Notes: generated by a model not told the origin, from the sequence alone. 64,000 nt of DNA from Shewanella metallivivens (GCF_028750675.1 NZ_JAQQPZ010000013.1:897753-961752); one strand, 5' to 3'. Numbered from the stretch's first letter, positions 8,736 to 19,271 are shown. Made by a program: numbers and translations.

Positions 8736-8760
8736 AAACCGACTTCATGTCGGTTTTTTT
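8736..8760 (+). terminator. Terminator after engB
   Basis: AAACCGAC/GTCGGTTT stem with a five-base loop, then a run of T. Confidence 0.88.
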
Positions 8761-8790
8761 ATGTGTAAATTTAAATGGGAAATTTTAGGT

Positions 8791-8822
8791 AAAAAAAAAC
8801 CGACAACCAAATGGCTATCGGT
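8791..8822 (-). terminator. Unassigned minus-strand terminator between engB and spf
   Basis: On the minus strand ACCGA pairs with TCGGT (with CCA/TGG inside) and is followed by nine T. Spot 42 already has its own terminator upstream and no gene lies between, so this hairpin implies another short transcript or a fail-safe stop. Confidence 0.5.
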
Positions 8823-8973
8823 ACAAAAATTAGCTCTTTTGGGGAGAAGCTAAATTCAACAAGACTCAAGTGTCATCAACTCAATTTGACGACCCTCAAT
8901 AGCCATAGAATAACTGCTTTTTTTGCAAAGTTAAAGTATTTACTCTAAAAATATTTTGGTTCGAAAAAAAAAC

Positions 8974-9008
8974 AAAAAAAAGCCCCAGCAACCTAAGTTG
9001 CTGGGGCG
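8974..9008 (-). terminator. Terminator of Spot 42
   Basis: An 11-bp GC-rich stem (8982-8992 with 8997-9007) is followed on the minus strand by eight T. Confidence 0.93.
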
Positions 9009-9082
9009 CCGAATTTGGCTAGTCACTATCGCTAGTGAAATAAAGGTTTGAAAGATTGAACATCTTAACCTCTGTACCCTAC
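8974..9082 (-). ncRNA. spf: Spot 42 RNA
   Basis: Hfq-dependent small RNA that represses secondary carbon metabolism genes. The 5' end, beginning GTAGGGTACAGAGGT, is almost identical to E. coli Spot 42. It continues with AAGATGTTC, ATCTTTCA and ACCTTT blocks in the same order. It ends in the stem GCCCCAGCAAC/GTTGCTGGGGC followed by eight T. The length of about 109 matches E. coli. The position between polA and engB is also the E. coli position. The TATTAT box at 9090-9095 gives a start at 9082. Confidence 0.95.
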
Positions 9083-9089
9083 GACTGAG

Positions 9090-9162
9090 ATAATAGCGCA
9101 TTCGCCTTAAAATGAAAAACTGTTTTTCATAAAAAGGCACAATAACTGTGAGTTCGACCTCA
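9090..9162 (-). promoter_or_regulatory. spf promoter with overlapping dyad and possible CRP site
   Basis: The -10 is TATTAT (9090-9095). The -35 region overlaps a perfect dyad, ATGAAAAA-ctg-TTTTTCAT, at 9112-9130. Further upstream TGTGA-N6-CCTCA (9147-9162) is an 8/10 match to a CRP site. In E. coli spf is repressed by cAMP-CRP. Confidence 0.55.
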
Positions 9163-9267
9163 AATCGTTGCTTATTTGTTAATCAGATCGATAGGCTGTT
9201 GTGAGTTTTATACTGATATGAATACAAGGTTAGTGATATTGAGAGGTGTTTTGACACCTTAAATAGC

Positions 9268-9294
9268 AATGCCGCATTGAGGCAATGCGGCATT
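9268..9294 (-). terminator. Terminator after polA
   Basis: AATGCCGCATTG pairs perfectly with CAATGCGGCATT around a three-base loop. A smaller hairpin (AGGTGT/ACACCT) sits at 9243-9258. The T run is weak. Confidence 0.7.
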
Positions 9295-9336
9295 ATTGTT
9301 CAGGCTGCCCCCTAAGGAGGTGTGTAAATATTAGCT

Positions 9337-12093
9337 TTAGTGGGCTTGATCCCAGTTGTCGCCTATTCCTGCTTCTGCCAGCAAGGGCACATCAAGTGTT
9401 GCTGCCTGTGCCATTAAATCGCACACTTTGGTTTTTAGTGCGTCGGCTTGTGCTTCATCAACTTCAAATACCAGCTCATCGTGTACTTGCATAATGAGGG
9501 TGATTTCACCTTGTGTGTCTTGATTAATCCACTGGTGAATGGCAATCATGGCTTTTTTGATGATATCTGCTGCGGTGCCTTGCATTGGTGCGTTAATCGC
9601 GGCGCGCTCAGCGCCTTGACGGCGCATTGCATTGCGATCGTTAATTTCTGGTAGGTATAAACGACGGCCAAATAGAGTTGATACATAACCTTGTGCGGCG
9701 GCATCAGCACGTGTTTCTTCCATGTATTTCAACACGCCAGGGTAGCGAGCAAAATAGGTGTCAATGTAGGTTTGTGCTTCGTTACGCGGGATGTCCAGTT
9801 GCTTAGCTAAACCAAACGCAGACATACCATATATCAAACCAAAGTTAACGGCTTTAGCGCGGCGGCGCTGTTCGGTGGTGACTTCTTCAAAGTGAATGCC
9901 AAATACTTCTGCCGCTGTGGCCCTATGAATGTCTTTACCTTCAGCAAACGCTGTTAACAAGCCTTTGTCTTGAGAGAGGTGAGCCATGATGCGTAATTCG
10001 ATTTGCGAATAGTCGGCCGCTAAAATCTTACGCCCAGCTGGGGCGATAAAGGCTTGGCGAATACGGCGACCTTCTTCGGTTCGAATTGGGATGTTTTGTA
10101 AGTTAGGCTCGCTTGACGACAAACGCCCAGTTGCGGCATTGGCTTGATGATAACTAGTGTGAACACGTCCAGTAGTGGCGTTAACCATTAATGGGAGTTT
10201 ATCTGTATACGTGCTCTTTAATTTGGCTAGGCTGCGATGCTCAAGAATAATTTTAGGCAGCGGATAGTCTAGTGCTAATTCTACTAATACTTCTTCTGAA
10301 GTTGAAGGAGCACCCTTGGGGGTTTTCTTTTTAACGGGGTAGTTAAGCTTTTCAAAAAAGAGCGTTTGCAGTTGCTTAGGCGATGCGAGATTAAACTTCT
10401 CCCCAGCAATTTCGTAGGCTTTATTTTCAAGGTCGTCGAGTTTTTGGGCCAGTTCACCACTTTGCTGGCTAAGTAGCATAGAGTCGATCAGTACGCCTTG
10501 GCGCTCAACGTCTGACAGCACTTGAATTAATGGCAGTTCTAGTTCGTTAAATACTGAGGCTAATTCTGACTCTTTTTCTAGTCGTGGCCATAAGTGCTCA
10601 TGTAAACGCAAAGTAATATCGGCATCTTCTGCGGCGTAGGGTCCAGCTGTGGCTAAGTCAATTTGATTAAAGGTCAGCTGTTTAGCGCCTTTACCTGCAA
10701 CGTCTTCAAAGCTGATATTTTTATGGCCTAAATACTTTAACGCTAAACCGTCCATGTCGTGGCGTGATGCTACCGAGTTAAACACGTAAGACTCAAGCAT
10801 GGTGTCAAAGCGTACGCCGCCGAGCTTAATGCCAGCATTGGCTAAAATACTCATATCATACTTTAGGTTTTGGCCGACTTTTTGTGGTGTTGTCCCTTCT
10901 AATATGGGACGCAGTTTTTCAAGTGTGGCGGCTTTATCGAGTTGCTGTGGCGCATCAAGATAGTCATGGGCTAATGGCAGATACGCTGCTTTGCCTGCTT
11001 GAGTGGCAAAGGATAAGCCGACAAGCTGTGCTTCCATGTAATTAAGGCTTGTAGTTTCGGTGTCGACGGCAATCAGATCGGCTTTACTCAGCTCATTAAT
11101 CCATTTGTCTAATGCTGCTTCGCTAAGAATGGTTTCATATTCGGCTTCGATAGCGGCAGACACGCTGACGTCTTTGTCGCTATCTTGACTAACCGTGCCC
11201 GTAGGCTGCTTGTTGTCTAACACTTCTGCTAACCAACGTTTAAACTCCATTTCACCAAAACATTTAATTAATTCATCGCGGTCTTGTGGTTTAACGTTTA
11301 GCTCATGCCAGTCTTGGTCTAATTCGACATCGGTTTTGATGGTTGCAAGTTCATAAGACAACTTAAGCATGTCGGCGTTATCGATAATTTTAGCCGGCAT
11401 GGTTTTACTGCCTCTAAAGCCGACTTCAGCCACACTTTGTGGGTCGGCTAATAGTTGTGCCACACTGCCCACGCCAGTCAACATGGCTAATGCGGTTTTT
11501 TCACCAACACCAGGTAAGCCGGGAATGTTATCGGCTTTGTCGCCCATTAATGCTAAAAAATCAATAATGCGATCAGGGCCAACGCCAAACTTAGCTTTGA
11601 CTTCTTCTGGGCCCATGATGGTGTCCGTCATGGTGTTAATTAAGGTGACATGGTCATTGACCAGCTGTGCCATGTCTTTATCACCAGTGCTGATTAATGT
11701 GGCCCGGCCTTCTTTGCTCGCTTGCAAGGCTATGGTGCCAATCACATCGTCGGCCTCGACGCCTGGAATACTGATTAGCGGTAAACCCATTGCATGAATA
11801 ATACGATGTAGCGGTGCGATTTGATTACGCAGGTCATCTGGCATTGGTGGACGCTGTGCTTTGTATTCATCGTACATGTCATTACGAAAAGTTTTGCCTT
11901 TAGCATCAAAAACAACAGCAATATGGCTTGGACTATAGCGGCTTAACAAACTACGCAGCATGTTTACAACGCCATAAACCGCACCCGTCGCTTCACCTTT
12001 TGAATTTGTTAAATGAGGCGGCGCATAATAGGCGCGATAAAGATAAGAAGAGCCATCGACGAGGATGAGCGGGTTATTAGGAATTGTTGGCAT
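9337..12093 (-). CDS. polA: DNA polymerase I
   Basis: Repair and Okazaki-fragment polymerase, 918 residues, close to the 928 of E. coli. Three domains are seen. The 5'-3' exonuclease (~1-290) has [12 protein letters not shown] and VEADDVIG. The proofreading exonuclease (~330-510) keeps the catalytic DTE in AVDTETTSL, so it should be active. The polymerase (~530-918) has motif [14 protein letters not shown], motif [15 protein letters not shown] and motif [13 protein letters not shown] 12093 gives the normal N-terminus. Spot 42 is encoded directly downstream on the same strand, as in enterobacteria. Confidence 0.98.
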   Translation of the reverse strand: MPTIPNNPLILVDGSSYLYRAYYAPPHLTNSKGEATGAVYGVVNMLRSLLSRYSPSHIAVVFDAKGKTFRNDMYDEYKAQRPPMPDDLRNQIAPLHRIIHAMGLPLISIPGVEADDVIGTIALQASKEGRATLISTGDKDMAQLVNDHVTLINTMTDTIMGPEEVKAKFGVGPDRIIDFLALMGDKADNIPGLPGVGEKTALAMLTGVGSVAQLLADPQSVAEVGFRGSKTMPAKIIDNADMLKLSYELATIKTDVELDQDWHELNVKPQDRDELIKCFGEMEFKRWLAEVLDNKQPTGTVSQDSDKDVSVSAAIEAEYETILSEAALDKWINELSKADLIAVDTETTSLNYMEAQLVGLSFATQAGKAAYLPLAHDYLDAPQQLDKAATLEKLRPILEGTTPQKVGQNLKYDMSILANAGIKLGGVRFDTMLESYVFNSVASRHDMDGLALKYLGHKNISFEDVAGKGAKQLTFNQIDLATAGPYAAEDADITLRLHEHLWPRLEKESELASVFNELELPLIQVLSDVERQGVLIDSMLLSQQSGELAQKLDDLENKAYEIAGEKFNLASPKQLQTLFFEKLNYPVKKKTPKGAPSTSEEVLVELALDYPLPKIILEHRSLAKLKSTYTDKLPLMVNATTGRVHTSYHQANAATGRLSSSEPNLQNIPIRTEEGRRIRQAFIAPAGRKILAADYSQIELRIMAHLSQDKGLLTAFAEGKDIHRATAAEVFGIHFEEVTTEQRRRAKAVNFGLIYGMSAFGLAKQLDIPRNEAQTYIDTYFARYPGVLKYMEETRADAAAQGYVSTLFGRRLYLPEINDRNAMRRQGAERAAINAPMQGTAADIIKKAMIAIHQWINQDTQGEITLIMQVHDELVFEVDEAQADALKTKVCDLMAQAATLDVPLLAEAGIGDNWDQAH

Positions 12094-12636
12094 AATGTGT
12101 TTTTCATTTATGTATTTTGCGAGACAGATAGGATGACATTATACCCACAGCACCTCAAGGTACTTGTAAGATTGTTACAATTTTATCTACTTGAGTGTGG
12201 ATACGCTCAAAGGTCCGACAAGCCGCACCGTTGGTGAGTTTGGTTTATCTGGTTAGGGCGCGTTGTATTGAATTTTAGCCACAAAAAAATCCTCGCAGCC
12301 TGTGGATAAGTCTGTGAGTGGAATAATCAACGTTGCTGGATAGAATTTCTTACGGCTTGAATCGAAATATGTATCTAGTTGAAATTTATATACTATTTTT
12401 ATTTTTGTGAGCTATTTATTAATTTCAATAAATATAACTAATTTGTGGACTTTTTTATTGATGTCAGTTAAGTCACAATGAATTTCAATGATGTTTTATG
12501 GCTAAAAAAAGCCCAACAGCAAAATTCGACGTTCTAAGTTAGCACGATTTTTAATCAGATCAACCGTTTTGTTGGAATTATGTTGTAATTTTTACATTGT
12601 TAATAAAAACTCAATAAAAAGTTGAAGGTGGATAGT
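12094..12636. other. Gene-free stretch between polA and elbB
   Basis: About 540 bases hold the divergent promoters of polA and elbB. A perfect DnaA-box nonamer lies at 12301-12309 and a one-mismatch copy at 12196-12204. The half nearer elbB is very AT-rich. I see no convincing gene or small RNA. Confidence 0.6.
12196..12309 (+). promoter_or_regulatory. Two DnaA-box-like nonamers
   Basis: TGTGGATAA at 12301-12309 is the exact complement of the consensus TTATCCACA. TGTGGATAC at 12196-12204 differs at one base. Both have the same orientation. They could reflect closeness to the replication origin, a DnaA-titration site, or chance. Confidence 0.4.
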
Positions 12637-13293
12637 ATGAAAAAGATAGCCGTGTTGCTCAGTGGCTGTGGTGTATTTGATGGTACTGAAGTCCATGAAG
12701 CCGTTTTAAGCTTGCTTGCGATTACGCGGGCGGGTGCACAATATCAATGTTTTGCCCCGGATATAGACCAAATGCATGTGGTCAATCATTTAACGGGTGA
12801 GGTAAATACTGAAGAAACTCGCAACGTGTTGGTTGAGTCGGCTCGCATTGCCCGTGGTGAAGTGCTCAATGCCAGCAGCTTAGATATAAATGACTATGAT
12901 GCGTTAGTGATACCTGGTGGTTTTGGTGCGGCCAAGAATTTATCTAACTTTGCGACGACAGGCAGCAGCTGCCACATTAACCCTATTGTAGAAACTTTTA
13001 TTCGTGAATTTGCTCTTGCCCGTAAGCCTGTGGGGTTTGTATGTATTTCACCTCTGATGATCCCGCACATTTATGGTCAAGGTTCGCTTGGCACCATAGG
13101 GAATGATAGCGATATTGCCCATGCATTTAATGAAATGGGTGGTAAGCATCAAGCGGCAGCTGTTGAAGATATCGTTGTTGATGAGGCAAATAAGGTGGTG
13201 AGTACACCAGCGTACATGCTCGCCACATCGGTTTTAGAGGCCCATATAGGCATCGAAAAACTGGTGAATAAAGTGTTAGAGATGATTGATTAG
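12637..13293 (+). CDS. elbB: ElbB-type isoprenoid biosynthesis glyoxalase
   Basis: DJ-1/PfpI-superfamily protein (ElbB, also called ElbA or YhbL). In E. coli it is linked to isoprenoid yield and has weak glyoxalase activity. The protein of about 218 residues begins MKKIAVLLSGCGVFDG, with the glutamate-bearing segment EVHE. The nucleophile region is VGFVCISP (Cys in VCIS). ATG 12637 is preceded by GAAGGTG at a good distance; a TTG at 12622 is in frame but has no ribosome binding site. It is a single-gene unit closed by a terminator. Confidence 0.92.
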   Translation: MKKIAVLLSGCGVFDGTEVHEAVLSLLAITRAGAQYQCFAPDIDQMHVVNHLTGEVNTEETRNVLVESARIARGEVLNASSLDINDYDALVIPGGFGAAKNLSNFATTGSSCHINPIVETFIREFALARKPVGFVCISPLMIPHIYGQGSLGTIGNDSDIAHAFNEMGGKHQAAAVEDIVVDEANKVVSTPAYMLATSVLEAHIGIEKLVNKVLEMID

Positions 13294-13310
13294 CTTGCGG
13301 CACATTAAGG

Positions 13311-13336
13311 AAACCACCTCTTGAGGTGGTTTTTTA
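13311..13336 (+). terminator. Terminator after elbB
   Basis: AAACCACCTC/GAGGTGGTTT stem followed by a T run. Confidence 0.9.
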
Positions 13337-13370
13337 TTGCCTTGACGCTGTAAAAGCTTCTCTTTGGAGA

Positions 13371-14213
13371 TTAGCTTGTTGATTGCTTACGGCTGTCAAA
13401 TAAAGCTTGGGCAAGCCCAACGAGTAAGCCTCCTATGTGGGCACCGTTAGCGATTGGCATACCGAGTAAATCAGTAAAGCCAAGTACCAGCCATACCATC
13501 ATAAAGCCCATATAGGCTTGCGGTAAACTGATGCCACACCGGGGTTGCCTTATCCCCATTAACCAAGTGTACCCAACCACGGCATACACAACGCCAGATA
13601 AGCCACCAAAGTGGGGACCTGTCATGTAAAATTGCACTACACTGGGAATTGTACCTGCAATAACTAATAAAAATAACAGCGGTCTAATACCAAGGCGGGT
13701 TTCAATTTTTCCACCTAAATACCACCACCACAACAAATTAAATACGATATGCATGGTCGAAAAATGCATTAAACTTGGCGTGAAAACTCGCCATATTTGG
13801 CTGATATCACTGTGTGGGACGGCACCAAAAAACGATAACTGATTATATATCGCATCAGCAAATCCTAAGTTCATCCCTGCAAATATTGCGACACAGCTAA
13901 AAAATGTGATTAGGGTAAGCGGGCCAGCCCCGGTCAGAAATTGCTGTACGAGCCCTTTTGTTCCAGGGCCGTAGTTGAATTTCGCTGAGGTGTCACCATT
14001 GTCCCATGAGGCTTGTAAATATTTGCTGTCGTAGGGGTTGTTAGCAAATTGCTCGAGCTCAGCACGCGCTTGTGACTCATCTGCAGGATTGCTAATAACG
14101 AGGCCAACACCTTGGGCATGTTGCACTGCATGGCATTGAATATTCAATCCTTTAAGGTAATCAATAAATGCTTGTGCTGCACGGGCGTTAGGAAGTTGGC
14201 CTATTTCTATCAT
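13371..14213 (-). CDS. glpG: Rhomboid intramembrane serine protease GlpG
   Basis: Inner-membrane rhomboid protease, ~280 residues. A soluble N-terminal domain (~1-75) precedes six transmembrane helices. The catalytic serine is in GGLSGVVYA and the catalytic histidine in [11 protein letters not shown]. The L1-loop/HxxxN helix region appears as [17 protein letters not shown] start at ATG 14213 because it overlaps the glpE stop as ATGA, a coupling signal, and yields the family-like [16 protein letters not shown]. An ATG at 14231 adds six residues. Together with glpE it forms a two-gene operon, as in many gammaproteobacteria but without glpR. Confidence 0.95.
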   Translation of the reverse strand: MIEIGQLPNARAAQAFIDYLKGLNIQCHAVQHAQGVGLVISNPADESQARAELEQFANNPYDSKYLQASWDNGDTSAKFNYGPGTKGLVQQFLTGAGPLTLITFFSCVAIFAGMNLGFADAIYNQLSFFGAVPHSDISQIWRVFTPSLMHFSTMHIVFNLLWWWYLGGKIETRLGIRPLLFLLVIAGTIPSVVQFYMTGPHFGGLSGVVYAVVGYTWLMGIRQPRCGISLPQAYMGFMMVWLVLGFTDLLGMPIANGAHIGGLLVGLAQALFDSRKQSTS

Positions 14214-14518
14214 GAGTGCGCGAGGCTCCATGCACTAAATCCACCGTCAAGACTGTAGACATCATCAAAGCCTTGCTCATTTAAATAGCTGGCAGCACTT
14301 TGGCTGCTCATTCCGTGATAACACACAACAACAAGAGGCTTATCCATATCTGCAGATGCAATATAGTGGGCTAAATTTTCATTGTTTAAATTGACTGAAT
14401 GTTGAATATGGCCTGCAGCAAAGCTAGCCGCATCGCGAATATCAACAACCTGCACCTCGTTCGATGCCTCAGACATATGGATTAGCTCATTAACAGACAA
14501 GTGTTTAAAACCAGACAT
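14210..14518 (-). CDS. glpE: Thiosulfate sulfurtransferase GlpE (rhodanese)
   Basis: Small single-domain rhodanese of 102 residues (E. coli GlpE has 108) that transfers sulfane sulfur from thiosulfate to cyanide or a thiol acceptor in the cytosol. The active-site cysteine is in [13 protein letters not shown], the typical CxxGxxS loop. [18 protein letters not shown] forms the N-terminal rhodanese motif. ATG 14518 gives the expected [12 protein letters not shown]; the open frame extends further upstream without a ribosome binding site. The stop overlaps the start of glpG. Confidence 0.93.
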   Translation of the reverse strand: MSGFKHLSVNELIHMSEASNEVQVVDIRDAASFAAGHIQHSVNLNNENLAHYIASADMDKPLVVVCYHGMSSQSAASYLNEQGFDDVYSLDGGFSAWSLAHS

Positions 14519-14572
14519 GGTATTACCTATAAAAAGTTCACGGAAAGCGTTTGTATGGAGGCCAGTTTGCAA

Positions 14573-14594
14573 CAAGGGGTTATACAACCCCTTG
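14573..14594 (-). terminator. Hairpin downstream of kbl-tdh
   Basis: CAAGGGGTT pairs perfectly with AACCCCTTG around ATAC, 28 bases after the tdh stop. No T tract follows, so its strength as a terminator is uncertain. Confidence 0.5.
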
Positions 14595-14621
14595 ATAATA
14601 CAGACAGTATAAGCGCGAGAA

Positions 14622-15647
14622 TTAATCCCAGCTTAAAATCACTTTGCCAGATTGACCTGAGCGCATTGCATCAAAGCCTTGTTGGAAATCATCCACATTG
14701 AAATGATGCGTAATGATTGGGGTTAAGTCTAGGCCTGATTGGATTAAGCTGGCCATTTTATACCAGGTTTCAAACATCTCACGACCGTAGATACCTTTGA
14801 TGATTAGGCCTTTAAAAATGATTTTACTCCAATCAATGGCCATATCACCACCAGGAATACCCAGCATAGCAATTTTACCACCGTGGTTCATTGTGTCTAA
14901 CATGGCGTGAAATGCTGATGGTACGCCAGACATTTCCAAGCCCACATCAAAACCTTCGGTCATGCCAAGATCTTTCATTACATTTTTTAAGCTTTCTTTG
15001 GCCACGTTCACCGCGCGAGTTGCGCCCATTTTTCGGGCTAGCTCTAAGCGATATTCGTTAACGTCGGTAATCACAACATGACGTGCGCCCACATGTTTAC
15101 ACACGGCTGCAGCCATAATACCAATAGGGCCAGCACCAGTGATTAATACATCTTCGCCAACTAAATCGAATGACAACGCGGTATGCACTGCATTACCAAA
15201 TGGATCAAAAATAGCGGCTAGGTCGTCAGAAATATCTGCCGGAATTTTGAAGGCATTAAACGCTGGCAATACAAGGTATTCTGCAAAGGCGCCATCACGA
15301 TTGACGCCTACGCCAGACGTATTACGACATAAATGGGTACGACCACCACGACAGTTACGACAATAACCACAAGTAATATGGCCTTCACCAGAGACGCGGT
15401 CACCAATGGCAAAGCCGCGCACTTCTTGGCCCATGTCGACCACTTCGCCCACGTATTCATGGCCGGCAATCATAGGAACGGGAATGGTTTTTTGTGACCA
15501 TTCGTCCCAGTTGTAGATATGCACGTCGGTACCGCAAATCGCGGTTTTACGAATTTTAATTAATAGATCGTTATGACCCATTTCTGGTTTTGGTGCATCA
15601 ACCATCCAGATGCCTTCTTCAGGCTTTAATTTGCTTAATGCTTTCAT
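14622..15647 (-). CDS. tdh: L-threonine 3-dehydrogenase
   Basis: Zinc- and NAD-dependent medium-chain dehydrogenase, 341 residues as in E. coli. It oxidises threonine to 2-amino-3-oxobutyrate, which the adjacent kbl product cleaves. Catalytic zinc ligands are visible in [11 protein letters not shown] and GHEYVGEV. The structural zinc site has four Cys in CGYCRNC...HLC. The nucleotide-binding loop is [12 protein letters not shown]. It lies 41 bases downstream of kbl on the same strand, the usual operon for threonine breakdown to glycine and acetyl-CoA. Confidence 0.98.
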   Translation of the reverse strand: MKALSKLKPEEGIWMVDAPKPEMGHNDLLIKIRKTAICGTDVHIYNWDEWSQKTIPVPMIAGHEYVGEVVDMGQEVRGFAIGDRVSGEGHITCGYCRNCRGGRTHLCRNTSGVGVNRDGAFAEYLVLPAFNAFKIPADISDDLAAIFDPFGNAVHTALSFDLVGEDVLITGAGPIGIMAAAVCKHVGARHVVITDVNEYRLELARKMGATRAVNVAKESLKNVMKDLGMTEGFDVGLEMSGVPSAFHAMLDTMNHGGKIAMLGIPGGDMAIDWSKIIFKGLIIKGIYGREMFETWYKMASLIQSGLDLTPIITHHFNVDDFQQGFDAMRSGQSGKVILSWD

Positions 15648-15688
15648 CTTAGTAACCTAGTATTCCCAAGCTTAATGTTATGAGCGAG

Positions 15689-16882
15689 TTAGATAATGCC
15701 CATTTCTTTACCAATGCGGGTAAAGGCGCTGATAGCATGATCGAGTTGCTCGCGAGTGTGTGCGGCAGACATTTGGGTACGAATACGTGCTTGGCCTTTG
15801 GGCACAACCGGGAACGAGAAGCCAATGACATAAATGTGTTCTGCTAATAATTTGTTGGCAAAGTCACTCGCTAACTTTGCATCGCCGATCATAACAGGAA
15901 TAATGGCGTGGTCGGCACCGCCTAAAGTAAAACCTGCTGCTGACATTTGCTCTCGAAAATAGCGGCTGTTTTCCCATACGGCTTCGCGCAACGCGTGGCC
16001 AGTTTTAAGCATCTCAAGCACGCGAATAGAGGCGCTAACGATTGACGGCGCTAATGAGTTTGAAAACAGGTAAGGGCGTGAGCGCTGGCGTAGCCATTCA
16101 ACGACTTCTTTTTTGGCTGCGGTAAATCCACCTGATGCGCCACCTAATGCTTTGCCTAATGTACCGGTAATAATGTCTACACGGTCCATTACGTCACAGT
16201 ATTCATGGGTGCCTCGGCCGTTTTGACCAATAAAGCCAACGGCATGCGAGTCATCTACCATCACCAATGCGCCGTACTTATCGGCAAGATCGCACACACC
16301 TTTGAGGTTAGCGATAACACCGTCCATTGAGAATACACCGTCGGTCGCAATCAAAATATTACGTGCTCCAGCGGCTTGTGCTGCAATTAACTGAGTTTCT
16401 AAATCGGCCATGTCGTTGTTGGCATAACGGAAACGTTTAGCTTTACATAAACGTACACCGTCAATGATTGACGCATGGTTTAACGCGTCTGACACGATCG
16501 CGTCTTCGGCATCTAATAAGGTTTCAAACAGGCCGGCATTAGCATCAAAACAAGAAGAATAAAGAATCGTGTCTTCCATGCCTAAAAACTCACTTAAACT
16601 TGCTTCTAATTGTTTGTGAGTGTCTTGAGTACCGCAAATAAAGCGTACAGATGCCATACCAAAACCGTGGCTGTCTAAGCCGGCTTTGGCCGCTTGAATA
16701 AGTTCTGGGTGATTGGCTAGACCTAAATAGTTGTTGGCGCAGAAGTTAATGACTTTTTCGTGGTTAACTTCAATGGCGGTCTGTTGGGCTGAAGCAATAA
16801 CGCGTTCACTTTTATATAAGCCATCTGCTTTAACGTCAGCTATTTGTTGATTAATACGGTCGTAAAAAGAGGTAGATGCCAC
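15689..16882 (-). CDS. kbl: 2-amino-3-ketobutyrate CoA ligase (glycine C-acetyltransferase)
   Basis: PLP enzyme, 397 residues, that splits 2-amino-3-oxobutyrate with CoA into glycine and acetyl-CoA. The PLP lysine lies in [12 protein letters not shown], and [10 protein letters not shown] is the cofactor-binding segment of the alpha-oxoamine synthase family. The start is GTG 16882: AGGAG lies seven bases upstream, and the product [12 protein letters not shown] matches E. coli length. The open frame continues upstream to 16936 without support. First gene of the kbl-tdh operon. Confidence 0.97.
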   Translation of the reverse strand: MASTSFYDRINQQIADVKADGLYKSERVIASAQQTAIEVNHEKVINFCANNYLGLANHPELIQAAKAGLDSHGFGMASVRFICGTQDTHKQLEASLSEFLGMEDTILYSSCFDANAGLFETLLDAEDAIVSDALNHASIIDGVRLCKAKRFRYANNDMADLETQLIAAQAAGARNILIATDGVFSMDGVIANLKGVCDLADKYGALVMVDDSHAVGFIGQNGRGTHEYCDVMDRVDIITGTLGKALGGASGGFTAAKKEVVEWLRQRSRPYLFSNSLAPSIVSASIRVLEMLKTGHALREAVWENSRYFREQMSAAGFTLGGADHAIIPVMIGDAKLASDFANKLLAEHIYVIGFSFPVVPKGQARIRTQMSAAHTREQLDHAISAFTRIGKEMGII

Positions 16883-17217
16883 CTGTGTTCTCCTAAATAT
16901 GGTTATTATGCTTATCCAAATCACGCAGTAAAACACCGCTGTAATTGATAGGGTGTTTTGGAGTTGTTGGCATTCTAACCTTTATTTTTGCCGCTCCACA
17001 GCGTTTTTTTTAGTCGTCAGACCAACATGAATTAGATTAGGGCTAGTGATTATTCACATTAAAAAAACTAATCATTAACAAGTGTGATAATTGGATTTTA
17101 TTGCTTAAAATAACACAAAGAAAATCCGCAGATACCAGAGCACAATTGTAGTCGGATATTGGCGGATTAAAAGGCATTGCCATGCACTTAACGTATTACC
17201 TGTGCGTCAGCTTTTTA
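16883..17217. other. Intergenic stretch upstream of kbl
   Basis: About 335 bases hold the kbl promoter region and the 3' flank of the TetR gene. I see AT-rich sequence and a weak AATCCGC/GCGGATT pairing (about 17123 and 17161), but no gene and no strong terminator. Confidence 0.5.
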
Positions 17218-17874
17218 TTACGCGGCTTGATGTCGCTCTTGGCTGGCGATGTCGAGATAATGTTGCTCTAATCGGCTAAACGTTGCCGACGATGCAGGGG
17301 TTTCATAAGCTTGGAATATCATCAGCACCCGCAATAGGCCATCATATAAAGTGGCTTTAGTAATACTAGACGTGCTTGATTGTGTTAGCTGATAGCTAAT
17401 CCAAAAGCTGACCATCATTTTTATGGTGTCTGCAAGAGCGGTAATTTTACTGTCATCAACGTCGAGAAAACCGTCTTTTTTTAATTTTCTTAAAATATCG
17501 CTTGAGCGAGTGAGCACTTGTTGTTGGGCGTGTAAATAGCGCTTTTTAAGTGTTTCGTCACGGCTTAAAATATCGGCTAAGTTGGCATACATAAAACGGA
17601 ATTGCCATAAGGTATAAAACATGGCATCGAAGTAACCCATTAATAATTCAATGGTAATGGGTACATCATCATAAGGCTTAAAGCCTGACTCTAAGTGGTT
17701 TTCGTATTGGGCAAAAATCGAATTGATAATGTCTTCTTTATTACGAAAATGATAGTACAAGTTTCCCGGACTAATGCCTAAGTGAGCGGCGATATGGTTG
17801 GTGGTAATACTCCGTTCACCATGTTCATTAAACAGCTCTAAACTGGCAAAAACGATCTTGTCGCGCGTTTTCAT
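17218..17874 (-). CDS. TetR/AcrR-family transcriptional regulator
   Basis: 218-residue DNA-binding regulator. The N-terminal helix-turn-helix is clear (ERSITTNHIAAHLGISPGNLYYHFRNKEDII, residues ~19-50, with the typical YYHF). The C-terminal ligand domain is a TetR_C-like helical bundle with no recognisable ligand. It is divergent from waaA across a 129-base gap and transcribed toward kbl. Either neighbour could be its target; nothing in the sequence decides it. Confidence 0.88.
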   Translation of the reverse strand: MKTRDKIVFASLELFNEHGERSITTNHIAAHLGISPGNLYYHFRNKEDIINSIFAQYENHLESGFKPYDDVPITIELLMGYFDAMFYTLWQFRFMYANLADILSRDETLKKRYLHAQQQVLTRSSDILRKLKKDGFLDVDDSKITALADTIKMMVSFWISYQLTQSSTSSITKATLYDGLLRVLMIFQAYETPASSATFSRLEQHYLDIASQERHQAA

Positions 17875-18003
17875 ATGATTTCCATATTCATTTTTAGCTT
17901 AGGATATTGGCTTATACAGCGATAACATTTCATTAAGCCGACTCAATATGATTATGTTAACATTGTGTTTATCTGACAAGCAAAAATCGATGACTCTTCT
18001 TCC

Positions 18004-19266
18004 ATGAACCGTACCCTATATTCTTTGTTTTTGTATCTTTTATTTCCTCTGGTCGTAATGTATTTGGTTTTTAGAGCGATAAAGAGCCCTGATTACCGTC
18101 GTCGTTGGTCTGAGCGTTTTGGTTTTGCAAAATTAAAGCCTACCGATGTATTGATCCACAGTGTGTCGATGGGTGAAACACTGGCGGCCGTGCCGTTGAT
18201 AAAAAAACTGATGGCGCAGCACCCGCACTTTACATTTACCGTAACCACTACCAGCCCAACCGGCTCCGCTGAGGTGATAAAAGCATTGGGTGATAAAGTG
18301 CAGCATTGCTATCTACCTTTTGACTTTGCCTATGCAGTTAAACGTTTTTTACGCCAAACACAGCCCAAATATTTCATTATTATGGAAACGGAGTTGTGGC
18401 CGAACTTGTTGCATTTTGCCAAACAACAGGGCGCAACAATGGTGTTAGCTAATGCTCGTTTGTCGCAAAAGTCAGCTGACAAGTATGCTAAAAAACGCCG
18501 TTTATCGACGCCGATGTTAAAACGACTCGCGTTGATATTAGTGCAAACTCAAGCCGAGGCTGAACGTTTTATTGCTTTAGGTGTTGACCCACAAAAGCTT
18601 AAAGTCTGTGGCAGCCTTAAATTTGATCTGACTATCGACCCCAATAAAAAACAGCAGGCGATACAAATTCGCAGTCAATGGCAGCGAAGCGACACGCCTA
18701 TTTGGGTTGCTGGCAGTGTTCACCCTGGCGAGTTTGACATTATTTTGGCTGCGCATAAACAATTGTTAACGGTGTTTCCACAAGCATTATTGATTATGGC
18801 ACCTCGTCATCCAGAGCAATTTAATTTAGCTGCCATCACCGTGACTCAGGCTGGGCTCAAATTAGCCCGACGCAGTATGAATGATGAGGTAAACTTTAAT
18901 ACTCAGGTGTTGTTAGGTGACACCATGGGTGAATTATTGATGCTGTATGGTGCTGCAGATCTTGCTTTTGTTGGTGGAACGTTGATTGAGGGCGGTGGCC
19001 ACAACCCTTTAGAGCCAGCTGCCATGGGATTACCGGTTTTTGTTGGTCCTAATCATTGGAACTTTGCCGAAATTACTGACTTGTTGGCAAGTGAAGGTGG
19101 ACTTCAATGTGTTTCAGGGGCCGAGGAACTTGCTTCGTTATTAGTGGCTAAGTGGCATAACCCTAAAGAGTATCAGCAAGCTTCCGCCGCCGCATTAGCG
19201 GTGGTAAGCCAAAATCGTGGTGCGTTAACTAAGCAATTTTCGTTTATTGACTCACTGATGGTGTAA
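18004..19266 (+). CDS. waaA: 3-deoxy-D-manno-octulosonic acid (Kdo) transferase
   Basis: Inner-membrane-associated glycosyltransferase that adds Kdo to lipid A precursor, the first LPS core step. The 420 residues are close to E. coli KdtA (425). An N-terminal hydrophobic anchor (residues ~3-22) is followed by the conserved HSVSMGETLAA, TTTSPTGS, METELWPNLL, PRHPEQF and FVGGTLIEGGGHNPLEPA blocks of the GT30 family. It is followed by convergent kdkA, whose product phosphorylates the Kdo added here. Confidence 0.97.
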   Translation: MNRTLYSLFLYLLFPLVVMYLVFRAIKSPDYRRRWSERFGFAKLKPTDVLIHSVSMGETLAAVPLIKKLMAQHPHFTFTVTTTSPTGSAEVIKALGDKVQHCYLPFDFAYAVKRFLRQTQPKYFIIMETELWPNLLHFAKQQGATMVLANARLSQKSADKYAKKRRLSTPMLKRLALILVQTQAEAERFIALGVDPQKLKVCGSLKFDLTIDPNKKQQAIQIRSQWQRSDTPIWVAGSVHPGEFDIILAAHKQLLTVFPQALLIMAPRHPEQFNLAAITVTQAGLKLARRSMNDEVNFNTQVLLGDTMGELLMLYGAADLAFVGGTLIEGGGHNPLEPAAMGLPVFVGPNHWNFAEITDLLASEGGLQCVSGAEELASLLVAKWHNPKEYQQASAAALAVVSQNRGALTKQFSFIDSLMV

Positions 19267-19271
19267 TTTGC

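Noticed and set aside
8940..9140. 66-codon minus-strand frame
   Set aside because: It covers Spot 42 and its promoter; the translation is an artefact of the RNA gene.
12013..12237. 74-codon plus-strand frame across the polA start
   Set aside because: Mostly antisense to polA, no ribosome binding site.
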